From Lacrimispora sinapis (GTDB taxonomy: Bacteria > Bacillota > Clostridia > Lachnospirales > Lachnospiraceae), in contig NZ_CP141832.1 of the NCBI RefSeq assembly GCF_043633585.1, positions 2,418,001 to 2,482,000 on the forward strand: a DNA stretch of 64,000 nt, read 5' to 3'. The first letter of the stretch is position 1. Each line of letters begins with the position of its first letter. Position numbers and translations under genes: made by a program. Shown here piece after piece: positions 33,439 through 42,844 of the stretch. Below the pieces are notes generated by a model. That model was not told the DNA's origin. It saw nothing but the letters and a program-made list of their open reading frames with translations, and did no database searches.

Positions 33439-34602
33439 TTAAAGGTTCGATCCGCACTCCTCTCTTTTTGAACTCCTGATTTCAGGAAGCAATACTGCCG
33501 CACATAATGCGTAAAGAAGCATCAGCACGGAAAATACGAGATAAGGCACATCTTTCCCCCACAAATCAAAAAGGCTTCCTCCTATGACAGGCCCTATGAT
33601 ATGGCCGATGCTGGACCCAAAGGTGTATCTTCCATAATAATCACCAATCACGTGTTCATTGATTCCCTTAACAAACATGGCATCCAGAGAATAATCCAAA
33701 GCTGAGGTGGACATCACATAAGCCGTCCACAAAACCTGAAAGGCTGACAGATCGTGGAAAACCACAACTGCAATTGCCATAGCAGCCGCAAGGATGGAAC
33801 TAAGCACAATTACTTTCCGGTATCCAAGGGTATCCCCCAGACGCCCTAAATAGGGTCCCAGTATGGAAGAGACCACCATTGGCAGAAAGAATACAGTTGC
33901 AAGCTCTATCATATCCAGATCAAAGGACGCTTTTAAAAACGGGATCAATAACACCTGGGGTATACTGAGGAAAAGGCAGAGAAACAGATTGAAAAACCAG
34001 AGCTTTTGTTTCTCTTTTGTAAAAGCCACGGGCTTTAAATGACGGACGGGAGTTTTTTCCGTCCGTTTTACGTTGGGGAGGCAGCATAAAAATCCAAGGA
34101 CCGCGGCTCCTGCCGAACACAGAAAAAACAGCTTCCAGCCGCTCATCAGATCATACTTGCTAAAGATGAGAAAGGCCACGCCAACGCCGATCATACCGCC
34201 AAAATTACAGTTGCTGTGAAACGCTCCTATGCTTTGGGCAAAACTTGCATTGCCGTCTAAAATAAGCCCCATCACAGATATATTCAATAATATGCCTGCG
34301 GCTCCCTGAATGAAACGGGCAGCCACCAGCTGCGGTATGGTTTCCGCCCCGGATAAAGCCAGATAGGCAACACCATAGACGGACAGCGACAAAAGCAGAA
34401 GAAAGCGGCGGCTGAACCGGTCAGACATGAAGCCAATAATCAGTTTCATGATCAAACCGGACAGCGCAAATACAGAATAAAGCATGGTTAATTCCAATGT
34501 GGTAAAATGCAATCGTTCCGTATACAAAGGCAGCAGACCTCCAAAAATAATACTGGGGAAAGAAACCAAAATAACCGGAGCTGCGATCTGTTTATTCTGC
34601 AT
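33439..34602 (-). CDS. major facilitator superfamily transporter
   Basis: A 387-aa transporter with 12 predicted helices. The MFS loop-2/3 motif is recognisable as GFMSDRFSRR, and a related motif, GRLGDTLGYR, follows helix 8. N-terminal MQNKQIAAPVILVSF is near the first helix, and GAGGTGG-type spacing supports the start at 34602. The closest functional group seems to be drug- or sugar-efflux-type MFS, but the substrate cannot be read. It is convergent with the dlt-like operon. Confidence 0.85.
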   Translation of the reverse strand: MQNKQIAAPVILVSFPSIIFGGLLPLYTERLHFTTLELTMLYSVFALSGLIMKLIIGFMSDRFSRRFLLLLSLSVYGVAYLALSGAETIPQLVAARFIQGAAGILLNISVMGLILDGNASFAQSIGAFHSNCNFGGMIGVGVAFLIFSKYDLMSGWKLFFLCSAGAAVLGFLCCLPNVKRTEKTPVRHLKPVAFTKEKQKLWFFNLFLCLFLSIPQVLLIPFLKASFDLDMIELATVFFLPMVVSSILGPYLGRLGDTLGYRKVIVLSSILAAAMAIAVVVFHDLSAFQVLWTAYVMSTSALDYSLDAMFVKGINEHVIGDYYGRYTFGSSIGHIIGPVIGGSLFDLWGKDVPYLVFSVLMLLYALCAAVLLPEIRSSKREECGSNL

Positions 34603-34723
34603 GGACCACCTCTTTCTACTTCCATAAGAAGCCGTAAATGATTTTTATTCAAAAGACATATATGGAAATATTATACATCTATGTTCTCTCCCATGCAAGG
34701 GAGAAGGACATGAAACCTCTGCA

Positions 34724-35944
34724 TCAGACCTTCTGTTTATAATAAGTGAGGAAATCAGTAAGCTTCTCACAGGCGGTCTTTAACTGATTCAATTCCGGAA
34801 GATACACCACACGGAAATGATCCGGTCTTTCCCAATGGAAGCCGCCCCCGTGGGTCAGCAGGATCTTTTTATCCTTTAAAAAGTCCAGAACAAACTTTTC
34901 ATCATCCAGAATATTGAATTTTTCCGTATCAATTTTCGGAAACATATAAAATGCTGCTTTGGGTTTTACTACGGAGATTCCGGGGATCTCATTCAGTGCC
35001 CGGTATATGTATTCCCGCTGTTCATAGATTCTGCCGCCCGGCACCAGCAGCTGTTTCGTCTCCTCTCCCATCTCCAGTGCCATAGGGATCACAGACTGAG
35101 CCGGAACGTTGGAGCAAAGTCTCATGGAGGACAACAGATTGATTCCTTCCACATATCCCTTTGCAAAGGATTTATCCCCACAAAGGCTCATCCAACCGCA
35201 CCGGTATCCTGCAATCAAATGGGATTTGGATAACCCGTTAAAGGTAACGGTTAAAAGATCCGGTGCCAAGGATGCGATGGATACATGTTCAAGGCCGTCA
35301 AGCACCAGTCTGTCATAGATCTCATCCGCAAAAATAATAAGACCGTACTGCCTGGCCATCTCAACGATTTCTTCTAAAATTTCTCTGGGATATAAGGCTC
35401 CTGTGGGATTATTGGGGTTGATCACCACAATGCCTTTGGTACGCTCTGTAATCTTGCCTTTCATATCCTGGATATCCGGGTACCACTGCGCCTGTTCGTC
35501 ACAGATATAATGGACGGCGGTTCCTCCTGCCAGAGTGACTGAAGCGGTCCATAAAGGATAATCGGGAGTGGGAACTAAGATCTCATCTCCCTGGTTTAAA
35601 AGTCCCTGCATGGATAACGTAATCAGCTCACTGACTCCGTTTCCCGTATACACATCGTCTGCAGTCACCTGCTCAATCCCTTTCTTTTTATTGTATTCCA
35701 CGATGGCCTTTCTGGCGGATAAAAGCCCTTTGGAATCGGAATAACCTTCTGTTGCTGACAGGTTATCATTCATAATCCGTAACAGTTCTTCCGGCGCGCA
35801 AAATCCAAAGGGTGCCGGGTTTCCGATATTTAATTTTAAGATTTCAATGCCCTGGTCGATCATACGGTTTGCTTCATCCATGACCGGTCCCCTGATGTCG
35901 TAGCACACATGATCCAGCTTTGCTGATTTTTCAAATTTTCTCAT
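34724..35944 (-). CDS. alanine-type PLP aminotransferase under T-box control
   Basis: A 406-aa class I aminotransferase. The substrate and PLP blocks are in order: GNPAPFGFCAPEE, TGNGVSELI, VINPNNPTGALYP, FADEIYD and the PLP lysine in LSKSHLIAGYRCGW. It resembles AlaA/AlaT-type glutamate-pyruvate transaminases. An AAGGAG site precedes the ATG. Control by a T-box leader with a GCU (alanine) specifier supports a role in making alanine when uncharged tRNA-Ala accumulates. Confidence in the aminotransferase is high, and the alanine role is well supported by the leader. Confidence 0.93.
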   Translation of the reverse strand: MRKFEKSAKLDHVCYDIRGPVMDEANRMIDQGIEILKLNIGNPAPFGFCAPEELLRIMNDNLSATEGYSDSKGLLSARKAIVEYNKKKGIEQVTADDVYTGNGVSELITLSMQGLLNQGDEILVPTPDYPLWTASVTLAGGTAVHYICDEQAQWYPDIQDMKGKITERTKGIVVINPNNPTGALYPREILEEIVEMARQYGLIIFADEIYDRLVLDGLEHVSIASLAPDLLTVTFNGLSKSHLIAGYRCGWMSLCGDKSFAKGYVEGINLLSSMRLCSNVPAQSVIPMALEMGEETKQLLVPGGRIYEQREYIYRALNEIPGISVVKPKAAFYMFPKIDTEKFNILDDEKFVLDFLKDKKILLTHGGGFHWERPDHFRVVYLPELNQLKTACEKLTDFLTYYKQKV

Positions 35945-35987
35945 AAATTTTCTCCTTTTTTCCTAAAAATTAAATGTGTGAAAATAC

Positions 35988-36245
35988 AAAAAAGCCCTAA
36001 GCGTCGAAACGCTTAGGGCGAATATACAATCCGTGTTACCACCTAAATTCAGAGAAATCTCTGCACTCTCTACGGTACTGACATACCGTGTCCCTGTAAC
36101 GTGGGAATACGTTGAAGCCTACTAAATCCTCTTCCCAGCCGGAAGAATCTTCGTTCGGTCCAAAGCTCCGAGACTGCTTCGATATCTTGGAATAAAGATT
36201 TTCACCAACCATCTTTTCTCTGAAATTCCGCGAATATGTACTATT
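35988..36245 (-). ncRNA. T-box riboswitch, alanine specifier (GCU)
   Basis: The minus-strand leader has stem I beginning near AGAGAAAAGATGG, the specifier sequence AGTAG-GCT-TCAACG (GCT at 36118-36116), a stem III AACGT/ACGTT, the T-box core AGGTGGTAACACGG at 36044-36031 and a terminator GCCCTAAGCG/CGCTTAGGGC with six T residues (35988-36019). Uncharged tRNA-Ala would stabilise the antiterminator and allow transcription of the aminotransferase gene. Confidence 0.93.
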
Positions 36246-36275
36246 TCTCTTCATTGCCTTTTCACTATTTCCGCA

Positions 36276-36304
36276 ATCATAGCACATACCCCAGAAAATG
36301 TCAA
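36276..36304 (-). promoter_or_regulatory. sigma-A promoter of the T-box leader
   Basis: Minus-strand TTGACA (36304-36299) and TATGAT (36281-36276) with exactly 17-bp spacing, just upstream of stem I of the T-box. Confidence 0.8.
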
Positions 36305-36346
36305 CCATAATTCTCTGATCTTTTACAGCCTCTTTCTGCTTCTCCC

Positions 36347-36889
36347 TCAAACGATCCGGGTCAATGCTCCCGTAACAGAATCTATTACCAGTCCGAAGAC
36401 CTTGATCTCTTCCGGTACCAGCGGGTGGTTTCGTATCAGCTCCACCGATTTGCGAATGGATAAATCCAGATCAAAAAAGCCTCCCAGCCAGGACTCAAAG
36501 TCAATACCGTAATACTTAATCAAATCAATATTCTTCTGGGTGACTCCCCGGGCTTTCATCTTCTTTACCATGCTGTGACTGTCCGTACATCTGGCTCCGC
36601 AGTCAGTATGTCCAATGACCAGGATCTCCTCCACACCCAATTCATAAATTCCGATTAAAAGGCTTCTCATGGCGCTGCCAAAGGGATGGGAAATCACTCC
36701 TCCTGCATTTTTGATGAGCTTTGCATCCCCGTTCTTCAGTCCCAAGGCGGCAGGAAGCAATTCGGTCAGTCTGGTATCCATGCAGGATACAATAGCCGTT
36801 TTCTTATTGGGATATTTGTTTGTGATATAATTTTCATACCCTTTATTTTTTACAAATTCCTTATTAAACTGTAGTATTTCTTCCATCAT
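36347..36889 (-). CDS. beta-class carbonic anhydrase
   Basis: A 180-aa enzyme with zinc ligands in CMDTR and HTDCG (Cys, His, Cys) and the Asp-Arg dyad of CMDTR, in the short clade typical of clostridia. It hydrates CO2 to bicarbonate in the cytoplasm. The start at 36889 is an ATGATG pair with GGAGAG upstream. It lies upstream of the T-box on the same strand, and I see no terminator between them, so some read-through is possible. The beta-propeller gene is 42 bp upstream. Confidence 0.92.
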   Translation of the reverse strand: MMEEILQFNKEFVKNKGYENYITNKYPNKKTAIVSCMDTRLTELLPAALGLKNGDAKLIKNAGGVISHPFGSAMRSLLIGIYELGVEEILVIGHTDCGARCTDSHSMVKKMKARGVTQKNIDLIKYYGIDFESWLGGFFDLDLSIRKSVELIRNHPLVPEEIKVFGLVIDSVTGALTRIV

Positions 36890-36931
36890 GATCGTTTTCT
36901 CTCCTGCTCATAAATTCAGCCGCTTCTTTGC

Positions 36932-38302
36932 TTATATGGACTCAGACGTCCGGTATATCCTCCATATGACTCCGGTGTTGGGTATAAATACACTCGGATC
37001 TCCATCAATGTTATAGCCCATATCCACAATATACATGGATCCGTCCGGCCCAAAGAGCAGATGGATCGGTCTTTCAAACCCGCCTCCTCTGGAGATGGAC
37101 GAAGGGAACCCATTTTTATTGATAGCAAAGGTGCTGACCGTCCGCGATTTCATATCAATTTTCGACACTCTGTGACCTGCTCCTGTATAGGAAAAGCCTC
37201 CCCCCGTTCCTCCATCAATGGTGCTGCCAAATTCTGTCACATAAACGTCTCCGTAAGGACCAAAATCCGTATTGTAATTAAATTCAAATGCGGACAGCGT
37301 AGAATGGGGCGGAAACCTTACATAAGGCCTTGGCGGTATATTGGGCTGGTTTTTCAGTAAGAGGGTAGGCTGCATCCCTCCCACCGGCGTAAAGCGGGGG
37401 GAATCCACAGTCTCTCCCCCCGAATAATCCGGCCAGCCATACCACAGGTCCGGTGTCACATAATAGAAATCTTCGCCTGCATTTTCTATGGGCCTGCTTC
37501 CCACCGGATTATATCCGTTGTTTACCGTATAGAGCTGGCCGCTGTTGTTAAATTTCAAAAAGGCGGGATCACGGAACCCCCATGCCACCTGCTCCAGATT
37601 GGAGCCGTCCAAATTGGCCCTTAAAATGCTGCCGGAGGCCTTGATATATTTTTTCCTGATTTCATATTCTATATTCGGAATTCCATAGGGAGAAAAGGCA
37701 CCGGTAAACGCAGGGTCATCGGTCACTGCTTCTGTCAGAATGTTATCCGTCTGAAAATTCTGCCCGTAAAGCATGACATAATCTCCGGTATAATCGCATA
37801 ACAATGGAGAAACCGTTACCCATTTATTATCATTTCCCACAACCCCGCTGTTGGTGACCGTCCCCTGTCCAAAATACAGTTTATTATCCGGAGAAAATGC
37901 GACCGGACTATTCACATGGTCCCCATTGCTTGGCAGACCCATGATAATATTCTGTCTTGTACCATCTTTGTATATCTTGGTAACAAATCCCCGGTGCGAT
38001 ACATAGAGGACACCATTTAAATAATTGATTCCCGATATGGGAGTAACAAAATCATCCGCAATGGTTTCAAACTGCCCATCCACGATTTTAATTATTTGGG
38101 GATCACCGGTTGCCAGACCGGAATCAGCAATAAAAATATTTCCATCTTCATCAAAAATCATGCTGGAGGGTGCATTCAAATTACTCATAAAGACTTCAAT
38201 CCCATACCCTCTGACGATATAGATATCGGCTGGGTCCAAAAAACGTTCCAAAATAATCTCATCATCGTTACAGGTATGAATTCCATTTCTTCTTTGAAAC
38301 AT
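36932..38302 (-). CDS. glucose/sorbosone-dehydrogenase-like beta-propeller protein
   Basis: A 456-aa protein made of repeated NHL/propeller blades: PSSMIFDEDGNIFIADSG, GINYLNGVLYVSHRG, LKFNNSGQLYTVNNG, YGDVYVTEFG and LLFGPDGSMYIVDMG. It resembles PQQ-type sorbosone dehydrogenases, but no signal peptide or cofactor site is apparent. The frame opens at a GTG (38311), but the ATG at 38302 has AGGTG with 6-nt spacing and is preferred. It probably binds a small molecule or protein; enzymatic activity is unproven. Its neighbours include other redox proteins. Confidence 0.82.
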   Translation of the reverse strand: MFQRRNGIHTCNDDEIILERFLDPADIYIVRGYGIEVFMSNLNAPSSMIFDEDGNIFIADSGLATGDPQIIKIVDGQFETIADDFVTPISGINYLNGVLYVSHRGFVTKIYKDGTRQNIIMGLPSNGDHVNSPVAFSPDNKLYFGQGTVTNSGVVGNDNKWVTVSPLLCDYTGDYVMLYGQNFQTDNILTEAVTDDPAFTGAFSPYGIPNIEYEIRKKYIKASGSILRANLDGSNLEQVAWGFRDPAFLKFNNSGQLYTVNNGYNPVGSRPIENAGEDFYYVTPDLWYGWPDYSGGETVDSPRFTPVGGMQPTLLLKNQPNIPPRPYVRFPPHSTLSAFEFNYNTDFGPYGDVYVTEFGSTIDGGTGGGFSYTGAGHRVSKIDMKSRTVSTFAINKNGFPSSISRGGGFERPIHLLFGPDGSMYIVDMGYNIDGDPSVFIPNTGVIWRIYRTSESI

Positions 38303-38362
38303 CCACTTCACCTGGAAATATTTTATTACATTATATTCGGAGCCCTATAAATTATACAATAC

Positions 38363-39313
38363 TTAAAATAATATCAGATACTCCCCGTACCCTTCTTTTT
38401 CCATCTCATCCTTTGGAATAAACCGTAAAGAGGCACTGTTGATGCAGTAGCGGAGTCCGCCGCTTTCTTCCGGTCCATCTTCAAACACGTGGCCCAGATG
38501 GGAATCTCCATGTCTGCTTCTGACTTCTGTTCTATGTCTGCCCAGACTATGATCGGCAGCTTCTTTTATAAGCTCCTTGCTGATGGGTCTTGAAAAGCTG
38601 GGCCAGCCACATCCTGAATCAAATTTATCATAAGACATAAACAGCGGTTCTCCGGTGGTGATATCCACATAAATTCCTTCGCGGAATTCATCAAAATATT
38701 CATTTTTAAATGGCTGCTCCGTTGCGCTGTTCTGTGTGACTTCAAACTGTTCCTCCGTTAGGCTCTGCTTCAGTTCTTCCACCGTTTTCTTTGCAAATTT
38801 TCGGCTGATATCCACCGCTTCTTTGGCCTTTTCAAATTTATCCGCCCCAATATGGCAATAGCCGCCCGGGTTCTTGTCCAGATATTTCTGATGATATTCC
38901 TCTGCCTTATAATAATTTCTTAATGGGAGCCTTTCGATTGCAATGGTTTCCTTATACCGTTTTTGAAGTTCTTCAATGGATCGCTGGATCACCGGCGCAT
39001 CCTGCTCATCCGTATAGTAAATGCCTGTCCGGTACTGGGAACCTACATCGCCGCCCTGACGGTTTACGCTTACCGGATTGATCACGTCGTAATATAAATC
39101 CAGTAGATAGGGCAGGCTTATGACCGTGTCATCATATTCCACTTTCACGGTCTCCGCATGGCCGGTATTATGACTGCAAACCTCCTCATAGGTTGGATGT
39201 TCAGTATTTCCGTTGGCATACCCCACCTCGGTTGCCACGATTCCAGGTATATTCTGCAGATACTTTTCCGTTCCCCAAAAGCATCCTCCTGCCAGATAAA
39301 TTTCTTTTTTCAT
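38363..39313 (-). CDS. msrAB: bifunctional methionine sulfoxide reductase MsrA-MsrB
   Basis: A 316-aa fusion. Residues 1-155 are MsrA with the catalytic cysteine in GGCFWGTE; residues 175-316 are MsrB with SGCGWPSF and the resolving/catalytic region RYCINSASLRF. MsrB normally has two CxxC zinc motifs and these are not apparent here, as in many MsrAB fusions. It repairs both stereoisomers of methionine sulfoxide in oxidised proteins. The start at 39313 follows GAGAGGTGG. It is divergent from the DUF2935 gene, across a strong dyad. Confidence 0.95.
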   Translation of the reverse strand: MKKEIYLAGGCFWGTEKYLQNIPGIVATEVGYANGNTEHPTYEEVCSHNTGHAETVKVEYDDTVISLPYLLDLYYDVINPVSVNRQGGDVGSQYRTGIYYTDEQDAPVIQRSIEELQKRYKETIAIERLPLRNYYKAEEYHQKYLDKNPGGYCHIGADKFEKAKEAVDISRKFAKKTVEELKQSLTEEQFEVTQNSATEQPFKNEYFDEFREGIYVDITTGEPLFMSYDKFDSGCGWPSFSRPISKELIKEAADHSLGRHRTEVRSRHGDSHLGHVFEDGPEESGGLRYCINSASLRFIPKDEMEKEGYGEYLILF

Positions 39314-39421
39314 CGGAACCACCTCTCTATTATCCTTGTTTCCTTATTCTGTTTCCACAGGAGACTTTATGATCCGTTATCATATGCTCCCTGTTTCGAT
39401 CATATCAGATGGACGCGTTGA

Positions 39422-39444
39422 AAACAAGCAGAATCTGCTTGTTT
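39422..39444. promoter_or_regulatory. 11-1-11 perfect inverted repeat between msrAB and the DUF2935 gene
   Basis: AAACAAGCAGA and TCTGCTTGTTT flank a single A in the divergent region, about 110 bp from the msrAB start and 70 bp from the DUF2935 start. A perfect 23-bp dyad here is more likely an operator than a terminator, because no gene ends nearby. Confidence 0.5.
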
Positions 39445-39513
39445 GATTCTTTGAATACTTCTGATGATACAGGCATAAGATTCAGTAATTCAGTAATATC
39501 AGGAGTAATGTGC

Positions 39514-40398
39514 ATGATATCAACAGAAACGTATGTCCAGTGGTCTTTGCAGTACCACCTGTTCTGGCTCCGCATCTTGAAAGAGCACGCAATTTTTATT
39601 GAGGCTACCATGCCTCCTCCCGGCAAATCCCTTGCTCTTGCCGCAGATGCTTACAAACAGAACTATGACCAGTTTTTAAAGACCGCTGTCAGCCTCTCAA
39701 ACGGCGTCATCCCCTTTGATGTCATTAATTCAGGACAATATTATACCCAATATACGGAAGAGGCGGAACGGCTGGCAGAACGCTACACCGGAATCAGGAT
39801 CAATACCGATATCACCCTGTCGGAATATGACATTGAACCCCTTTCCGTTCCTTTTCGGGTAACAGGAACTATGGAACAGGAGATTTCCCTGTTGAATCAG
39901 AATATTCTGTCCATGACAGACTCTTTTGTCCAGTTTCAGTCACAGCTTTTAAATAACCGTTCCTCCTGCGGCATCTTTACTATGATGTACACCGGAGATC
40001 TTCTTCACATTCTCCTGGAAGCAAAGAGATATCAGATGATTCTCTCCGCCCTGGAACAAAGAGACGAGAATGCCATTGAAAATTATAAGACATTCTGGAC
40101 GCAAAACATGGCAGATCATGCAAAAGTCATGCGGGGACAGTTTGATCCTACGGAAAACGCATATTTTAACAGGGCAAACATGTTCGCCAATTTATTTGAC
40201 ACTCTTTCCCAGGAAGAAATGAATCCCGCCACATTTCCCTCCGATACGACCCTTCTAAAAGATACCAGCGACATCCGTGATTTTAAGGCGGATACCACCG
40301 AGGCCCTCATCAGCTGTAAGGTCCAGGCCATCATGCTGTCTCTTTATACGGATCACCTTTTGCGGGAGGCAAATCACTTTCTCTTCCTCCTGCAGTAA
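39514..40398 (+). CDS. DUF2935 hemerythrin-like protein
   Basis: A 294-aa all-helical protein with a tandem four-helix layout: N-terminal QYHLFWLRILKEHAIFIE and, in the second half, EISLLNQ, then NMADHAKVMRGQF with conserved His/Glu/Asp residues of the DUF2935 ferritin/hemerythrin-like group. The frame opens at 39409, but the ATG at 39514 follows AGGAG (39501-39505) with 8-nt spacing. It may bind a di-metal site and respond to peroxide or oxygen; divergence from msrAB fits. No experimental function is known to me. Confidence 0.82.
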   Translation: MISTETYVQWSLQYHLFWLRILKEHAIFIEATMPPPGKSLALAADAYKQNYDQFLKTAVSLSNGVIPFDVINSGQYYTQYTEEAERLAERYTGIRINTDITLSEYDIEPLSVPFRVTGTMEQEISLLNQNILSMTDSFVQFQSQLLNNRSSCGIFTMMYTGDLLHILLEAKRYQMILSALEQRDENAIENYKTFWTQNMADHAKVMRGQFDPTENAYFNRANMFANLFDTLSQEEMNPATFPSDTTLLKDTSDIRDFKADTTEALISCKVQAIMLSLYTDHLLREANHFLFLLQ

Positions 40399-40425
40399 TT
40401 AAATACAAGGATTTCCATACATAGT

Positions 40426-40455
40426 AAAAGACGTGAACTCAGATTCACGTCTTTT
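40426..40455. terminator. bidirectional terminator
   Basis: AAAAGACGTGAA (40426-40437) pairs with TTCACGTCTTTT (40444-40455), with T-runs on both strands. It separates the convergent DUF2935 and GMC oxidoreductase genes. Confidence 0.85.
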
Positions 40456-40468
40456 TGCAGTTCCTTCC

Positions 40469-42199
40469 TTATGAAGTTTCTGTAGTACCAGCAAAATATT
40501 TTGCGGCGATCTTTTCAGCCGTTCTTGTCGCCAGAGCCTGATTGGTGAGGGTGGGATTAGGACCTCCCAGTGCATTGCACAATACGCTGTTGTCCGCAAT
40601 ATACAGCCGTTTGACCTGCTTTGCCTCACAGTCCGTATCCGTCACATATCCAATGCGCATGGTGCTCATGATATGGGCACACACATCCGGCGGCCAATTG
40701 GCACGGGAAACCGTTTTGGCTCCTGCACTTTTTAATATTTCACAGGCAATACCAACCAGCTGATCCCGTTTTGCTATGTCATTTTCACTTAACTGATAAG
40801 AAATCACCGGAATAAAGCCATTCTCATCTTTCCGGACCGGATCCAGGCTCACGCTGTTGGTCTGCCTTACTTCGTCATCCCCAAAGACCACGATACTCAG
40901 TGTCCTTGGATAGTCCTTCATAAATTCCTTTAACAGTTCTCCTGCAACGATGCCTTCTCTGTCCCACGGGTCATCCGGACCGGTCTGGTTCTGAAAATAA
41001 TAGCCCTTCTGACTGGTTCCATAGATCATGGTAGAATTGATTCCGGGACTGGTTCCAAATGGTTCAAAGGCACCAAGCCCCGGATAATCAAACCTGGCTG
41101 CTGAATTCTGTCCAACAAAGGGCTTTATATCCGACATCCCAAGCACATTCATCAACTGGTCTTCTTCAAAAATACCGGAAACACAGTCGATCATATGGGT
41201 CGTAAGTCCCTTCCCCACCCACTCATTTTCAGGCAGGCCGGAATTCAGCCACAACCTCGGGGACTCAATGGAACCGGCGGACAAAACAATTACCTTTGCC
41301 TTAAATTCACGGATTTCTTCCGTCCATGTATTTCTTACGGTCACGCTTTGGGCGTACACGCCCTGCCCGCTGTCCTCAGCGGTATTGATTTTAATCACAA
41401 AGGAATTCGGCATAACTTCCACATTGCCGGTCCTGAGGGCAAGTGGTATGTAGCTGACCAGGGTGGACCGCTTGGCTACGGTATCCACGCTTGGTCCGAT
41501 GCAGCACCCGTTGACACAGTGTCCTCTTAACGTACAGCCCACAGACTGATTGTTCTGTATGTCAAAATCCGGACTGTTAAGCATGGGATTGACCTGCAAA
41601 ATCGCATTGGGCTGGGGCCTGTAACCAGGTTCTGTAACCTCCTTGGTTTCAATGCGTTTCCACCCCATCTTCCTGGCTCCGTAATAGAATAGATCTTCCT
41701 TGGCCGTACCGGTTGCCTCATGTACCGGAAGGGTATTCTCCACTTTTTCATAATATGGGATCATTTCTTCATAGGAAATGGGCCAGTCTCTTTCAAATGT
41801 TTCCGGGTATGCCCGGGGGGAATTGGCAAAATAAAGAAGCGTAGACCCTCCCACTCCGGCACTTTGCCAGGTAAATCCGCCTTTTGGTATGACCCTGACC
41901 CATGGACTGGTATCTCTGTCTGCTTTCCCCCACCGGAATTTTCCGGTGATCGTATCGTTCATATCATCTTCCAGATCCGTAAAAGTAGCCTTCAACAGAT
42001 TAATATCAAGATCTGTTACGCTATTGCTGCTCTCTGCCCCGGCTTCCTCATTTGGTCTCGGCCATTTAGAGTTGCCGTACCAGGCTCCGGCATCAAGGAC
42101 AAGTACCTTGATGCCTTTTTCTCCCAGTTCCTTGGCGACAACAGCGCCACCGCCTCCTGCACCGATTACGATTACATCTGCATCATATCCGTTATCCAT
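40469..42199 (-). CDS. GMC-family FAD oxidoreductase, gluconate-dehydrogenase large-subunit type
   Basis: A 576-aa flavoprotein: ADP-binding VIVIGAGGGGAVVAKELG near residue 10, the GMC signature in QSAGVGGSTLLYFA, VLSAGSIESPRLWLNSG, and the C-terminal GGPNPTLTNQALATRTAE. The cysteine-containing GHCVNGCCIG motif resembles cluster- or disulfide-linked GMC dehydrogenases. The ATG at 42199 follows GGAGG; the TTG at 42211 does not. No Tat signal is seen, so it appears cytoplasmic, unlike secreted gluconate dehydrogenases. It pairs with the small-subunit gene 30 bp upstream. The substrate may be an alcohol or sugar acid. Confidence 0.87.
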   Translation of the reverse strand: MDNGYDADVIVIGAGGGGAVVAKELGEKGIKVLVLDAGAWYGNSKWPRPNEEAGAESSNSVTDLDINLLKATFTDLEDDMNDTITGKFRWGKADRDTSPWVRVIPKGGFTWQSAGVGGSTLLYFANSPRAYPETFERDWPISYEEMIPYYEKVENTLPVHEATGTAKEDLFYYGARKMGWKRIETKEVTEPGYRPQPNAILQVNPMLNSPDFDIQNNQSVGCTLRGHCVNGCCIGPSVDTVAKRSTLVSYIPLALRTGNVEVMPNSFVIKINTAEDSGQGVYAQSVTVRNTWTEEIREFKAKVIVLSAGSIESPRLWLNSGLPENEWVGKGLTTHMIDCVSGIFEEDQLMNVLGMSDIKPFVGQNSAARFDYPGLGAFEPFGTSPGINSTMIYGTSQKGYYFQNQTGPDDPWDREGIVAGELLKEFMKDYPRTLSIVVFGDDEVRQTNSVSLDPVRKDENGFIPVISYQLSENDIAKRDQLVGIACEILKSAGAKTVSRANWPPDVCAHIMSTMRIGYVTDTDCEAKQVKRLYIADNSVLCNALGGPNPTLTNQALATRTAEKIAAKYFAGTTETS

Positions 42200-42229
42200 G
42201 TTTTCCTCCAATTCATCATTTCTCTTCGC

Positions 42230-42844
42230 CTATGAAGTGTAGTTATAAGACCGTGCCACCCGATAGCCCAACGAAGGTCCGGGATAGCCCACTTGCTCCC
42301 AGCTGCCCGGAAAATATTGAAGCACCCGTTCATTGGGAGGCAGGTCCCTGGTTGAACCATAGCCCCACCATTCGGAATAGTACCCCATCATAACGATCCG
42401 GTTCATGGTCGGAAAAACAGGAACGATTTCATCAAGCCCTATATCCTCCTGCACCGGAAAATAGTTGACTGCATCCGGGCCCAGCAACATGGCCATTGCC
42501 TCAAAGCGCTCATCCGGAGTCAGCCTTAAAAAATATTTTCCATCGGCAGAAGCATCTTCACTCCTCTCATCCTCTTTGTCATACAGATACTGCTTTGCTG
42601 CGGCATTTAATAATTCCGCTCCGGTCAGGGTCATGGGAGTGTATAAACTGTCCAGGGACATGACCAGAAAATCCTCAGTACTAAAATCCAATGCTCCGTA
42701 ATACTGAATGGCTCCGTACATTTCTGCCAGGACTTCGGACCTGGGGATTAAGGTATCCACAAAAGCTTTGAACGTATCCATTACATATCCGTTTTCATCG
42801 TTCTCCAGTACACTGATGTCTGAAACGTGATTTGTCCTATCCAA
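42230..42844 (-). CDS. gluconate 2-dehydrogenase subunit 3-like protein
   Basis: A 204-aa protein in the family of small partner subunits of GMC dehydrogenases: DTFKAFVDTLIPR near residue 22, YGALDFSTEDFLVMSLD, LRLTPDERFEAM and VFPTMNRIVMMGYYSEWWGYG. The start is a TTG at 42844 with AGGTGG four nucleotides upstream. Usual family members carry a Tat signal for export of the complex; none is present here. It likely stabilises or matures the large subunit encoded next. Confidence 0.82.
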   Translation of the reverse strand: MDRTNHVSDISVLENDENGYVMDTFKAFVDTLIPRSEVLAEMYGAIQYYGALDFSTEDFLVMSLDSLYTPMTLTGAELLNAAAKQYLYDKEDERSEDASADGKYFLRLTPDERFEAMAMLLGPDAVNYFPVQEDIGLDEIVPVFPTMNRIVMMGYYSEWWGYGSTRDLPPNERVLQYFPGSWEQVGYPGPSLGYRVARSYNYTS

